The position numbers were made by a program, and so were the translations under genes. A stretch of 64,000 bases of DNA from UBA1479 sp040221095. GTDB lineage: Bacteria; Pseudomonadota; Alphaproteobacteria; Rhodospirillales; Casp-alpha2. Shown here piece after piece: positions 1 through 9,424 of this stretch (its first letter is position 1; each line of letters begins with the position of its first letter). The stretch lies in the NCBI GenBank assembly GCA_040221095.1, contig JAVJVP010000008.1, forward strand, positions 372,001 through 436,000. The letters run 5' to 3'. The notes below the pieces were generated by a model, which saw only the letters and a program-made list of their open reading frames with translations, ran no database searches and was not told where the DNA came from.

Positions 1-1
1 C

Positions 2-802
2 GCCCAGGGCGGGTTTTCCCTGACCGGCCTGGGTCACGGCGTGAAGGCGGCGGCGGGGTTCCTGTCGCCGTTCTGGCTGATCGCCCTGATCTGCTTCCCG
101 GCGGCGTTCCGCCCGCTGAAGGCCCCCGACCATCCCATGATCCGGGTCCTCGGCCTCTACATGGTCCTGGTGCTGGCCGTGACCGCCGTCGGCACCCTGA
201 TCCAACCGGACTTCCGCATCCGCACCCATTACATGTTCGTGCTCTTGTTCGCGCCTGTCTGGGTGCTGCTGCGGGCCGAGGCGGCGGGCGCGCCGATCCC
301 CCGCCAGCGGGCGCTTGCCGCCCTCATCACCCTGGTTCTCTGGGCCCAGCCCTCGGCCCTGATCGTGAAATACCTGTTCGAGCCGCTGTCCTGCGGGCGC
401 TGCCAGCACCACATCCCCTACGCGGATTTGGCCGCCAAGATAAAAGCCATGGGCTTCGCCGGCGGCACCATCGTCGCCCATTGGCATCCGGACCCCCTGC
501 CCGGCAACCTGCGCGCGGCCCTGCCCGATGCCCGGGTCATCAGCCTCAAGCATCCCGATGTCCTCCCGCCCCTGGCCCCGAACGCCCAGGGCCAATGCCT
601 GGTCGTGTGGTCGGCGGATGCGGACCGCGACAACCGGCCCACCGCCATCGCCGGGGCCAACAGCCTGCTCAACGCCGGCATCGCTCCGAACACGGCGCAA
701 CGTCTGGTGATTTCACCGCTGGAGGGATTGCCGCTGCTGACCGGTGGCAAGACGGCGGCGCTTGGCGTGATCCTGGCTCCCGGCGGTGGGGATTGCCGCT
801 GA
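2..802 (+). CDS. GT39-type membrane glycosyltransferase, C-terminal part (5' end outside window)
   Basis: The reading frame is open from the first bases of the window, so only the last 266 or so codons are present. It holds hydrophobic membrane segments (about residues 20-110) and then a soluble tail. The tail matches, almost without gaps, the end of the convergent neighbour at 810-2354. Shared tail features are a CxxC (SCGRC), a PY motif, an AGxxAGTIVA-like stretch (GFAGGTIVAH), a third Cys before VVW and a final DCR. Family knowledge: GT39/ArnT-like proteins transfer sugars from polyprenyl-phosphate carriers on the outer face of the inner membrane. The GT39 assignment rests on the paralogue, since the catalytic N-terminus lies outside the window. 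Stop codons of the two genes are only a few bases apart. Substrate unknown. Confidence 0.75.
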   Translation, partial: AQGGFSLTGLGHGVKAAAGFLSPFWLIALICFPAAFRPLKAPDHPMIRVLGLYMVLVLAVTAVGTLIQPDFRIRTHYMFVLLFAPVWVLLRAEAAGAPIPRQRALAALITLVLWAQPSALIVKYLFEPLSCGRCQHHIPYADLAAKIKAMGFAGGTIVAHWHPDPLPGNLRAALPDARVISLKHPDVLPPLAPNAQGQCLVVWSADADRDNRPTAIAGANSLLNAGIAPNTAQRLVISPLEGLPLLTGGKTAALGVILAPGGGDCR

Positions 803-809
803 GCAGGAC

Positions 810-2354
810 CTACCTGCAGGTGCCCTCGCCGTCCAACACCACGAATGACCAGAATAGGCGTTTGTCCGGATTACGTGGCAAGGGATGCGAGGCGCGGCGG
901 AAGATCGTCTGCTTGGGCACGGGGTAGCCGCCCCGCAATTCCTCGACCAGCATGCGGGCCGGACCGCCCCCGGACGGCCCTCCGGACCAGATCAGGGCAC
1001 ATTTTCCGCCCTCGCCGGCCTGCCCGGCGGCGTTCAGGGGCGGCACGTAATCGCGCCACCGGGTGCTGACCACACGGGCCTTCGGGAAATAGCGGCGCAG
1101 ATTGCCGGCGATCTGGTTCGGGTTGTCCTCGGCCACGATGGTGCCGGCGCTGAACCCGGCCACCACGAGGCTGCGGGCAAGTTCCGAATAGGGCACGAAG
1201 AAATTGCACTTGCGGCAGGTCTCAGGCCCCAGCAGCCCCCGTCCCACCAGGCCCACCGGCACCGCCAGCGCCACGACCAGAAGTGCAGCCGCGAACCAAT
1301 GCAGGCGGCGAGGCGCCGTCCCGGCATCCGTGACCACCTTGATGCGCAGCAGCAGGTAGAGCGGCAGCGGGAACCACACGACCATCCAGTTGTTGCGCAC
1401 GTCGGCCGCCCCCGTGACCAGGATCGCCGCGACGCAAACCACCAGCAGCGCCAGCAGATAGGCTTCCAGGAACCGCCCCGCGTTGATCAGGCGCGGTGTT
1501 GGGTGGGGCAGCGGCGCCAGGGCCCGGGGGAACATCCCCAGGGCGACGGGCATGAACGGTGAGACCAGACCGAGTGTCGCCAGGGCGAATTGCCCGAGCC
1601 CCCGGCCCGCCGCCGCCAGCCGGTCGTCGACCACGGGGAACAGGCGCCCGGCCCCGGCGGCACCCGCCACGGCGTCCGCATCGGTCAGGAAATCGGCCAG
1701 GGGCAGCGCCGCGATCCCCGCCGCCAGGGCAATCGCCGCGACAAAGCGCAGGCAGAACACCCGGCCCCGCAGCCCCGGATGCCGCCAGGACGCGGCCAGC
1801 AACGGCACCAGAAACAGGACGAAGTTGTATTTCGCGAGCAAGCCCGCGGCGACCGCCAGGGCGATCCACAGATAGTCCGCCCAGCCGGACCGCGTCTCCA
1901 GACGCAGGACCAGCCAGAACGCCGCCGCCATGGCCGCCAGCAGCAGGACCGTATGGGAGTAGTTGACCACCGTTTCCCAGCCGATGAAATAGCAGGCGAC
2001 CAGCGCCAGCGGCGCCAGGGCGGCGAACAGGTTGTCGGCGAACAACCGCCGCGCCGCCAAATAGGAGAAGGCGTAGAACGCGGCGAGCAGCGCGTATTTC
2101 ACGCCGATCACCGCCCCCATTGTCGGCCCCAACACCGTCTCGGCGGCGCGGATCAGCCAGGCATAGAGCGGCGGCTGGCCGGTCTTGTAGGCGAGCGCCC
2201 AGGACTGGGTGTAGTAGAGGATTTCCGCGTCGTCGTCGGAGCCCCCCGGAAACAGCGTCAGGCGCAGAACCAGCAGCACCGCGACATAGACCGCCAGCAC
2301 CACGGCCAGCCGGGCCGGGCCGGCGGCGACGATCCGGCCGATCAAGACGTTCAT
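810..2354 (-). CDS. GT39/ArnT-like membrane glycosyltransferase
   Basis: A 514-residue polytopic protein. The N-terminal hydrophobic segment is followed by an acidic loop with DDDAEI and then a YYTQSWAL / QPPLYAWL segment, as expected for the catalytic first loop of PMT_2/GT39 enzymes. About ten further membrane helices run to residue 370. After that comes a soluble tail with CxxC (TCRKC), a Cys before ALIW and a terminal TCR. The family uses polyprenyl-phosphate sugars to modify lipid A, glycans or proteins in the periplasm. The stop nearly abuts that of the convergent paralogue at 2-802. The ATG overlaps the TGA of the AsmA-like gene at 2351-5704, so these two are probably co-transcribed. 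Acceptor and sugar cannot be told from sequence. Confidence 0.8.
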   Translation of the reverse strand: MNVLIGRIVAAGPARLAVVLAVYVAVLLVLRLTLFPGGSDDDAEILYYTQSWALAYKTGQPPLYAWLIRAAETVLGPTMGAVIGVKYALLAAFYAFSYLAARRLFADNLFAALAPLALVACYFIGWETVVNYSHTVLLLAAMAAAFWLVLRLETRSGWADYLWIALAVAAGLLAKYNFVLFLVPLLAASWRHPGLRGRVFCLRFVAAIALAAGIAALPLADFLTDADAVAGAAGAGRLFPVVDDRLAAAGRGLGQFALATLGLVSPFMPVALGMFPRALAPLPHPTPRLINAGRFLEAYLLALLVVCVAAILVTGAADVRNNWMVVWFPLPLYLLLRIKVVTDAGTAPRRLHWFAAALLVVALAVPVGLVGRGLLGPETCRKCNFFVPYSELARSLVVAGFSAGTIVAEDNPNQIAGNLRRYFPKARVVSTRWRDYVPPLNAAGQAGEGGKCALIWSGGPSGGGPARMLVEELRGGYPVPKQTIFRRASHPLPRNPDKRLFWSFVVLDGEGTCR

Positions 2355-5300
2355 TGCGGCGTCGGTACGGGATTTAGGTCTTTGGGCGGTGTCGGCGAGT
2401 CTCCGAACACGCCGAACAGGCGGCGCAGGAACCCGGGGGCGAGCGCCGACAGCGGGTTGACGTCGACCTTGGGGGCTTCCTGCGGCCCGGTCATGCGGAA
2501 GTTGGCGGCGAACAGGCCGCTGCCCTTCTCGCCGCCGGTGAAGATGTTGCCCAGGATCGGAATGCGCCCGAGGGCCGAATTGATGGCATAGGCCGGCACC
2601 ACCGTGCCTTCCAGGTCGACGATGTCGGCATGGGTGTAGACCGTGCCCGAGGCCGTGAACCCCAGGGACGTTCCGGCCGCGCGGGCGTCGGAGATTTCGA
2701 CCACACCCGAGCGCATGGTGAAGGGAATGTCGAGTACCGCGAAGCCCAGGCCGTCGCCCTGCAACGCGTCGAGAATGCCGGTCAGCGCCATGATGCTGAC
2801 CAGATGGGCCAGGGCCGGGGCCTTCAGCACACGGTAATCGCGGATCAGCAGGCGGCCCTTCAGGGGATGGTCGGGATGGCTGTCGTCGAAGGTGCCCGTC
2901 AATTGCAGGGCGCCGCCCTGCATGTTGTCGTAGAAACCAAGCGTGCGCAGCACGACGCCCGCGTCGGCGGTGCTGATGGAGACCGAGCGGTTGCCGCCGT
3001 CCGGTCCCGGCTTCAGTTCCACGTTGAGGGTCGTGGCTCCCTCGAGAATTGAATTCAGGTAGACCGTGCGCCAGATCAGGTCTTCGCGCTGAAACGTGCC
3101 GGAGACGTCGGTCAGGACCCGCTTGTCATCGATCCAGACCTTGTCGAATTCGGCCGCGAGCACGAAGTTCCCCAGCAGGTCGCCCCCCTCGCTTTCCGTC
3201 AGATCCTTCCACACCGGCGAAAGATCGAGCCCGGCACCGTGGAATCCCAGGTCCCAGGCGCCGTCGGCGCGCCGGATCAGCGCCCCCTTCATGTCCGTGC
3301 GGCCATGGTTGATGCGGGTGAAGTCGATGCGCTGAACGGATTTTCCGTCGTCCTCGAAGGTCCCCCGTCCGGCGACGGCCAGATCCTCGGCATACAGCGC
3401 GAAATGGGTGATCGCGCGCGCCTTGCCCTGCTTGAAGGTGACGTTCATTTCCGCCCGGCCGGCGGCGCCCAAAGGCTTTTTCCACTTCACCCGGTCGATG
3501 GCCAGTTGCGCTTCGGCCAAATCGGCGCGGACTTCGACCCGCGTTTCATCGTCGTTCAGCACCGTGAAGCGCAGGTTGGCGCCGACGGCGCCGCTTACGT
3601 ATTCCTCGTTCAACAGGCCCACGTTCAGGCCCAGCTGGCGGATGCGCTCAACATCGGGAATGCGTCCGGCCAGATCCAGGATCGTGCGGAAGGCGACCTT
3701 CTCGCCGAAGTTTTCGCGCCAGGAAATGTCCGCCGGCATGCCGGCGACGATACCGTTGCCTTTGACCTCCATGCCGCGCTTGTCGATGGACATGGTCAGG
3801 TCGGCGGCGTCCAGGTCGAAGCCGTGAAGCGCATGAGGAATGGCCGCGTCGCGCAACCGCGCGTCGGCGGCAATGTTCACGTCCGCCAGATTCAGATCGA
3901 GAATAAGCGGAAACCCGATGCGCAGACGGACCTTGGCCGCCCCCTTGGTGCCCTTGGGGTCGACCTCCATCTTCGTCGCATAGCCGAGCGGCGGATGGTC
4001 GATCAGCGCCAGCGTCTTGTCGAGCGGACCTGCGACGGTGGCGTGGATTTCCGCCTGTTCCTTGCCGGTCGACAGGCCGGTAATGAACAACTGCCCCTCG
4101 CTGAGCGCCATGCCGCCCGAATTGCCCCGGGTGACGAAAACGTCGAACCGCTTGTGCGTGAAGGTCGACCGGCCCGTCACGTCCGTGATGTCCGGCATGC
4201 CCGGTAGATAGGACAGGACCGTGTCCCGGAAATCCATGTCGCCGACCACCGAGGTCAGCGCCCAACCGCCCGTGCCGCCGCTGACATGGACCTTCATGTT
4301 CAACTGCGGAACCACGCCGTCCTTCACGTTGTCCGTCCACCAGTTGTAGACGTCGGGCGCCCATTCCGGGGCCCAGTACTTGCGGATGCCCTTCAGCGGG
4401 GTATTCTTGAGCGCCACGTCGAAGGCGCCCACGGGGCTGCCCGTCGCATCTTCCACGGTGCCGGACATCGTGGCCTGAGGACCGCCCGTATCAACGGCGA
4501 GCCGCGATATTTCCAAACGATCGTCGTCCATCCAGTACTTGCCGGCGAATTGCAGGCCCGCGACCGGCAGACGGTGCGCCGCCGACCCCGGAGAGCGCAC
4601 GCTTTCGCCCTCCTTGGTGACGACGGTGAAGTCGAAAATTTCCGCCGTCCGGGCGCGGCCGTCATAGCGGCCGGCAAGAATAAGGGATTCGACCGCGATC
4701 GATTCCTCATACGGGTCGGGGGTGCGGATTTCGCCTTCACCACCCGTGAAGCGGAACCCGATGTCCTCGGGCGGGCCGTTCGTGGACATGCCCAGGGTGA
4801 CCGTCCCCTTGAGCGGAAGTTGGATGCTTTCGAAGCGCTTGAGGGATTCGTGAAAACCGGCAAGCGCCTTCGGATCAAGGTCGGCGAAGGCGACGCTGAC
4901 GGCCAGGCGTTCCTCGTTGACAAGGTAGCTGCCCTTGGCCGTGACCTCGGAGCGGCGGCCGTCCAGATCCATCTGCAAGGCGATCTCGCCCTGGATGCCC
5001 GTGTCGTCGCGGGTCAATCGGATATCGGCGATCGGCGCGGTCCACCGGCGGCCCAGGATTTCATCGACGATCACCGTTTCCGCACCGATGATGTTGAGGC
5101 GCGACAGATAGGCCAGTTGCGCGCCCGCATCCGGCCCGCTTCCGGCCCCGGCCTTGGCGACCAGCAGATCGAGCAGGCCACTGCCCAATCCCTTGCCGTC
5201 GGGAGCACCCTTGCCGTCGGATTGGGCGTTGCCCAGGTTGACTTCGAACCTGCCGTCGGCGCCGCGTCGCAGGACCAGCCGCGGCCCGAACAACTCGACG

Positions 5301-5704
5301 CTTCTCGGCACGATCGCGCCACGCCGGATCAGAGCCTGGCTGGACAGCGAGAACGAGACTTCGGGAATCGCGGCGACGATGGCGCCCAAATTGTCGTACA
5401 CCAGGACGTCAAGCACGCGAATGTCGAGGGCGCGCTCCCACCCGGCCCAGGTCAGGATGGTGTCGCCCAGTTCGACCTGCATGTCGGGACTGCGCTCGTT
5501 AAGCGCCTGTTCGATATAGGGCGTGAGGAAGCTGAGCGAGATCGGCCCCTTGGACAGCTGCCATGACAGCAGCCCCGCGACGATGGCCACGCCCGCCAGC
5601 AGGCCGCCAGCCAGATGCGCGGCACCCCGGCACCACCGCTTCAGATGGCCACCCGTCCGTTTCTCACCCTGCCCGCCGTGTTGATCGACGTCTTCCGCCA
5701 CCAC
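2351..5704 (-). CDS. AsmA/YhdP-like giant membrane-anchored protein (DUF3971 type)
   Basis: A protein of 1117 residues with one N-terminal membrane helix (about residues 30-48). A long, beta-rich periplasmic body follows, with repeated short hydrophobic/polar alternation. The C-terminal part (IRDYRVLKAPALAHLVSIMALTG, then AGTSLGFTASGTV and DLEGTVVPAY) is the typical AsmA_2/YhdP end. Family knowledge: YhdP, TamB and related AsmA-like proteins are inner-membrane-anchored bridges that move phospholipid to the outer membrane. The start is GTG at 5704, with GTG at 5701 equally possible; GGAGG lies just upstream. It is translationally coupled to the downstream glycosyltransferase by a 4-base overlap and is divergent from glnE. 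Family call is good; the exact subfamily is inferred. Confidence 0.8.
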   Translation of the reverse strand: MVAEDVDQHGGQGEKRTGGHLKRWCRGAAHLAGGLLAGVAIVAGLLSWQLSKGPISLSFLTPYIEQALNERSPDMQVELGDTILTWAGWERALDIRVLDVLVYDNLGAIVAAIPEVSFSLSSQALIRRGAIVPRSVELFGPRLVLRRGADGRFEVNLGNAQSDGKGAPDGKGLGSGLLDLLVAKAGAGSGPDAGAQLAYLSRLNIIGAETVIVDEILGRRWTAPIADIRLTRDDTGIQGEIALQMDLDGRRSEVTAKGSYLVNEERLAVSVAFADLDPKALAGFHESLKRFESIQLPLKGTVTLGMSTNGPPEDIGFRFTGGEGEIRTPDPYEESIAVESLILAGRYDGRARTAEIFDFTVVTKEGESVRSPGSAAHRLPVAGLQFAGKYWMDDDRLEISRLAVDTGGPQATMSGTVEDATGSPVGAFDVALKNTPLKGIRKYWAPEWAPDVYNWWTDNVKDGVVPQLNMKVHVSGGTGGWALTSVVGDMDFRDTVLSYLPGMPDITDVTGRSTFTHKRFDVFVTRGNSGGMALSEGQLFITGLSTGKEQAEIHATVAGPLDKTLALIDHPPLGYATKMEVDPKGTKGAAKVRLRIGFPLILDLNLADVNIAADARLRDAAIPHALHGFDLDAADLTMSIDKRGMEVKGNGIVAGMPADISWRENFGEKVAFRTILDLAGRIPDVERIRQLGLNVGLLNEEYVSGAVGANLRFTVLNDDETRVEVRADLAEAQLAIDRVKWKKPLGAAGRAEMNVTFKQGKARAITHFALYAEDLAVAGRGTFEDDGKSVQRIDFTRINHGRTDMKGALIRRADGAWDLGFHGAGLDLSPVWKDLTESEGGDLLGNFVLAAEFDKVWIDDKRVLTDVSGTFQREDLIWRTVYLNSILEGATTLNVELKPGPDGGNRSVSISTADAGVVLRTLGFYDNMQGGALQLTGTFDDSHPDHPLKGRLLIRDYRVLKAPALAHLVSIMALTGILDALQGDGLGFAVLDIPFTMRSGVVEISDARAAGTSLGFTASGTVYTHADIVDLEGTVVPAYAINSALGRIPILGNIFTGGEKGSGLFAANFRMTGPQEAPKVDVNPLSALAPGFLRRLFGVFGDSPTPPKDLNPVPTPQ

Positions 5705-5785
5705 GCCTCCGTTAGCGCGCTTGACCCCAGTTTTTGCTTACCGCAGTCTTCAGGCCCCCCAGGGCCCAAGGAACAAGTGACTAGT

Positions 5786-8700
5786 ATGCCTGAAAATTCG
5801 GCAGTCAGCAGTAAACCCGATCTGCCCAGCCCGGGAAACCCCGAATCCCTGGCAGTTGGTTGGGAACATTGGGATTCCGCCATTTCCCGATGCCCCGATC
5901 CGGGCACCGAATCGGCGGCGGCGAAAATCGCCCGCACGGGTCCCGGCAAAGACTTGTTGGACGCGGTTTTCGGCCACAGCCCGTTTCTCTGCCGTCTGGC
6001 GTCGGGAGACCCCGCGTTCACCCTGCGTATCCTGGATGACGGCCCCGGCGCGGTGCTGGCGGATATCCTGTCCGACATTGCCGCGACGCCCGAAGGCGAG
6101 ACCGAACCCGCCCTGAAGACGCGCCTGCGCCTCGCCAAGAAGCGCGCCGCCCTGACCATCGCCATGGCCGACATCGGCGGCGGCTGGCCTCTGGAACAGG
6201 TCACGGGCGGGCTCAGCGACGTCGCGGAAGCCTGCCTGAAGGCGGCCTGCGATTTCTGCCTCCGCGAAATGGCGCGGCGCGGCGCCCTGGAACTGGCCGA
6301 CCCCGAGGCGCCGTCCGCGGGATCGGGCCTGGTCGTGCTCGGCATGGGCAAGTTGGGGGCGCGGGAACTGAACTATTCGTCGGACATCGACATCATCGTG
6401 CTGTTCGACCCCGAAGTCATGCGGACGACCAAGCCCGACGACCTGCAGCCCGCCATGGTCCGTCTGGTCCGCCAGATGCTGCGGATCATGGACGAGCGCA
6501 CGGCCGACGGCTACGTGTTCCGCACGGACCTGCGCCTGCGCCCGGACCCCAGCGCCACGCCGCTGGCGATCTCGGTGCTGGCCGCCGAAAGCTATTACGA
6601 GAGCCTGGGCCAGAACTGGGAACGCGCCGCCATGATCAAGGCCCGCGCCGTGGCCGGCGACCAGGATGCCGGCACGCGGTTCCTAGAATGGCTGCGCCCC
6701 TTCATCTGGCGCAAGAACCTGGATTTCGCGGCGATCCAGGACATCCATTCGATTAAGCGCCAGATCAACGCCCATCGCGGCATCGGTGCGATCCGGGCCC
6801 TCGGCCATAACGTCAAGCTGGGCGGCGGCGGCATCCGTGAAATCGAATTCTTCGCCCAGACCCAGCAGTTGATCTGGGGCGGGCGCATCCCGGCCCTGCG
6901 CCTGTCCGGCACCAAGGCCGCCATCGACTGCCTGGTCACCCAGGAACAGGTCACGCCAGAGGCGGCGGCGGACATGAAGGCCGCCTATGACTTCCTGCGC
7001 CGTGTCGAGCACCGGCTGCAGATGGTCAACGACGAGCAGATCCACACCTTGCCGGACGAGCCGGAAGCCTTCGACGCCTTCGCCGGCTTCATGGGCTATG
7101 CCACGGGCGATGCCTTCGCCGAGGTGCTGACCGGCCACCTTAAGCGGGTACAGACCCACTACGGGGCGCTGTTCGGCGACGCGCCGGCGCTCAGCGCCGA
7201 AGCGGATCTGGACGGTCAGGGCGGCAACCTTGTGTTCACGGGCGGCGAGGCCGATCCCGACACGCTGGCGACCATCCGCAAGATGGGGTTCGAGGAACCC
7301 GCCCGCGTCGATGCCCAGATCCGGGCCTGGCACCACGGGCGCTACCGGGCCATGCGCTCGACCCGGTCCCGCGAACTGCTGACCGAACTGATGCCCGTGC
7401 TGTTGCGCGCCATCGCCAAGACGCCGGAGCCGGACAAGACCTTCCTGCGCTTCGACGGCTTCCTCAAGGTGCTGCCCGGCGGGGTGCAGCTGTTTTCCAT
7501 GTTCCATTCCAATCCGCATCTGCTGTCCCTGGTCGTCGAAATCACCGGCAAGGCGCCCAAGCTGGCCGAACACATGGGCAACCACGCGTCGATCCTGGAC
7601 AGCGTTCTGACCGCCGATTTCTTCGACCCGCCCCCGGATCTGGCGGGCCTGCACGGCGAACTCGAAGCCCAGTTGAAGGCCTGCCGCGACCTGGAAGACG
7701 TGCTGATCACCAGCCGGCGGTGGGCCAACGACCGGCGGTTCCAGGTCGGCGTGCAACGCCTGGACGCCCGGATCGCGCCACTGGACGCCTCGCGCGCCCT
7801 CTCGGATATCGCCGAAACGTCGCTGGGCGCGGTGCTTGCCCGCGTCGCCGACGACTTCGCCGAAAGCCACGGCCGCATCCCCGGCGGCGAGATCGCCATC
7901 GTGGCCCTCGGCCGCCTGGGCAGCCGGGAAATGACCGCGGCCTCGGACCTGGACCTGATCTTCGTCTACGACGCGGACGACGACGCCGAGGAATCGGACG
8001 GCGACCGGCCGCTTGCCCCCGCCCAGTATTTCGGACGCCTGACCCAGCGCACGATCAATGCCGTCACGGCGATGATGGTGGAGGGGCCGCTGTACGAGGT
8101 CGACATGCGCCTGCGCCCGTCGGGCACCAAGGGGCCGCTGGCGACGTCGCTGACCGCGTTCCGCAAGTACCACGATGAATCGGCCTGGACGTGGGAGCGC
8201 ATGGCCCTGGTCCGCGCCCGCGCCGTGGCCGGTACCGGCGACCTGCGCGGCCGGGTCGAGGCCGCGATTGCCACCATCCTGGGCGATCCCGTCGATCCGG
8301 TGAAGCTGCTGCGCGACGCCGCCGACATGCGCCAGCGCATTGCGAAGGAAAAGACCTCGGACTGCATCTGGGACATCAAGAACCTGCGCGGCGGCCTGGT
8401 CGACATCGCCTTCACCGTGCAGTATCTGACCCTGCGCCATATCGGCGACCACCCGGACATCCGCGACGCCAACACGGCGGCCAGCCTGGATAAGTTAAAA
8501 GCGGCAGGCGTGCTGGCCACGGCCCATTGGCGGACCTTGATGCAGGCCCAGGAGCTTTGGATGGGCATTCTCGGCCTGCTGGCCGAAACCATCGAAGGCA
8601 CCCTGACCAAGGACAAGGAAGACCTGATTTCCGGCGCCCTGGCCGATGATCTGGTGCGCGTCGCGGGGGCCGCCGATTTTGCCGGCCTGAAACGCCTGAT

Positions 8701-8794
8701 GATGGAAACGGCCCAGGCCGTGTTCGATATCTTCCAGGAACTGATCGACGGCCCGGCGGCGGACCTGCCGCCCGCCGAGGACGCAACAGAATGA
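5786..8794 (+). CDS. glnE: Bifunctional glutamine synthetase adenylyltransferase / deadenylylase
   Basis: GlnE adds or removes AMP on glutamine synthetase in response to PII, adjusting nitrogen assimilation. Two nucleotidyltransferase halves are visible. The first has GMGKLGARELNYSSDIDI near residues 185-205. The second has ALGRLGSREMTAASDLDL near residues 706-728. Each carries the DxD metal-binding acid pair, and each is followed by a GlnD/PII-uridylyltransferase-like helical region. From ATG 5786 the protein is 1002 residues, normal for the family. The frame stays open to 5615, but that would overlap the start of the divergent AsmA-like gene; GTG 5777 is an alternative, with AAGGAA just before it. 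The bcp gene follows after 28 bases and may be read through. Confidence 0.95.
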   Translation: MPENSAVSSKPDLPSPGNPESLAVGWEHWDSAISRCPDPGTESAAAKIARTGPGKDLLDAVFGHSPFLCRLASGDPAFTLRILDDGPGAVLADILSDIAATPEGETEPALKTRLRLAKKRAALTIAMADIGGGWPLEQVTGGLSDVAEACLKAACDFCLREMARRGALELADPEAPSAGSGLVVLGMGKLGARELNYSSDIDIIVLFDPEVMRTTKPDDLQPAMVRLVRQMLRIMDERTADGYVFRTDLRLRPDPSATPLAISVLAAESYYESLGQNWERAAMIKARAVAGDQDAGTRFLEWLRPFIWRKNLDFAAIQDIHSIKRQINAHRGIGAIRALGHNVKLGGGGIREIEFFAQTQQLIWGGRIPALRLSGTKAAIDCLVTQEQVTPEAAADMKAAYDFLRRVEHRLQMVNDEQIHTLPDEPEAFDAFAGFMGYATGDAFAEVLTGHLKRVQTHYGALFGDAPALSAEADLDGQGGNLVFTGGEADPDTLATIRKMGFEEPARVDAQIRAWHHGRYRAMRSTRSRELLTELMPVLLRAIAKTPEPDKTFLRFDGFLKVLPGGVQLFSMFHSNPHLLSLVVEITGKAPKLAEHMGNHASILDSVLTADFFDPPPDLAGLHGELEAQLKACRDLEDVLITSRRWANDRRFQVGVQRLDARIAPLDASRALSDIAETSLGAVLARVADDFAESHGRIPGGEIAIVALGRLGSREMTAASDLDLIFVYDADDDAEESDGDRPLAPAQYFGRLTQRTINAVTAMMVEGPLYEVDMRLRPSGTKGPLATSLTAFRKYHDESAWTWERMALVRARAVAGTGDLRGRVEAAIATILGDPVDPVKLLRDAADMRQRIAKEKTSDCIWDIKNLRGGLVDIAFTVQYLTLRHIGDHPDIRDANTAASLDKLKAAGVLATAHWRTLMQAQELWMGILGLLAETIEGTLTKDKEDLISGALADDLVRVAGAADFAGLKRLMMETAQAVFDIFQELIDGPAADLPPAEDATE

Positions 8795-8822
8795 GACCAC
8801 GACGCATAAGGAGACCCCGGAC

Positions 8823-9287
8823 ATGACCCTTTCCACCGGCGACAAGGCCCCCGATTTCACCCTGCCTGCGGACGGCGGCGGCATGCTCGCCCTGAAGGAC
8901 CTGAAGGGCAAGAAGGTGGTGCTGTATTTCTATCCCAAGGACGACACTCCGGGCTGCACCACCGAGGCCCAGGGCTTCCGCGACGCCATCAAGGCGTTCG
9001 AGAAGGAAGGTGCCGTGATCGTCGGCGCGTCGAAGGATTCCGTCGCCCGCCACGACAAGTTCAAGGCCAAGTATGACCTGCCGTTCCATCTGGTGTCTGA
9101 CGAAGACGGCACGCTCTGCGACAGCTACGGCGTGTGGGTCGAAAAGAACATGTACGGCCGCAAGTACATGGGCATTCAGCGCGCAACGTTTCTGATCGAT
9201 GCAAAGGGCGTGATCCGCAACATCTGGCCCAAGGTGAAGGTCAAGGAACACGCCGACGAGGTGCTGGCCGCGGTCAAGGCGCTCTAG
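8823..9287 (+). CDS. bcp: Thioredoxin-dependent thiol peroxidase, Bcp/PrxQ type
   Basis: A 154-residue AhpC/TSA-fold peroxiredoxin. The peroxidatic Cys lies in TPGCTTEAQGF, preceded by YFYPKDD. Typical Bcp enzymes have the resolving Cys five residues later (CTxEAC); here that position is Gln, so the enzyme would act as a 1-Cys peroxidase or use the later Cys in TLCDSYG. It reduces hydroperoxides in the cytoplasm with thioredoxin or a glutaredoxin as donor. An AAGGAG-like ribosome site precedes ATG 8823. It lies 28 bases after glnE. Confidence 0.93.
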   Translation: MTLSTGDKAPDFTLPADGGGMLALKDLKGKKVVLYFYPKDDTPGCTTEAQGFRDAIKAFEKEGAVIVGASKDSVARHDKFKAKYDLPFHLVSDEDGTLCDSYGVWVEKNMYGRKYMGIQRATFLIDAKGVIRNIWPKVKVKEHADEVLAAVKAL

Positions 9288-9379
9288 GCCTCCCCGCGCT
9301 GGATCGCCAGAACCTCGACCATTGGGTGGTTTTGGCGGCGCGGAATTTGCGCTAGTCTCCGCCCGCGATAAAATCGCGT

Positions 9380-9404
9380 CCGGCCCGCCACAACATCGGG
9401 CCGG
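9380..9404 (+). other. Hairpin in the leader of fliL
   Basis: A perfect 8-base inverted repeat (CCGGCCCG / CGGGCCGG) surrounds a 9-base loop and ends 20 bases before the fliL ATG. There is no T-run, so it is not a classical terminator. It may be an mRNA-stabilising or translation-tuning structure; the function is inferred. Confidence 0.4.
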
Positions 9405-9424
9405 CGTCCTCTGGGGAAATATCG

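Noticed and set aside
5615..5785. Upstream extension of glnE
   Set aside because: It would overlap the divergent AsmA-like start and has no GlnE similarity.
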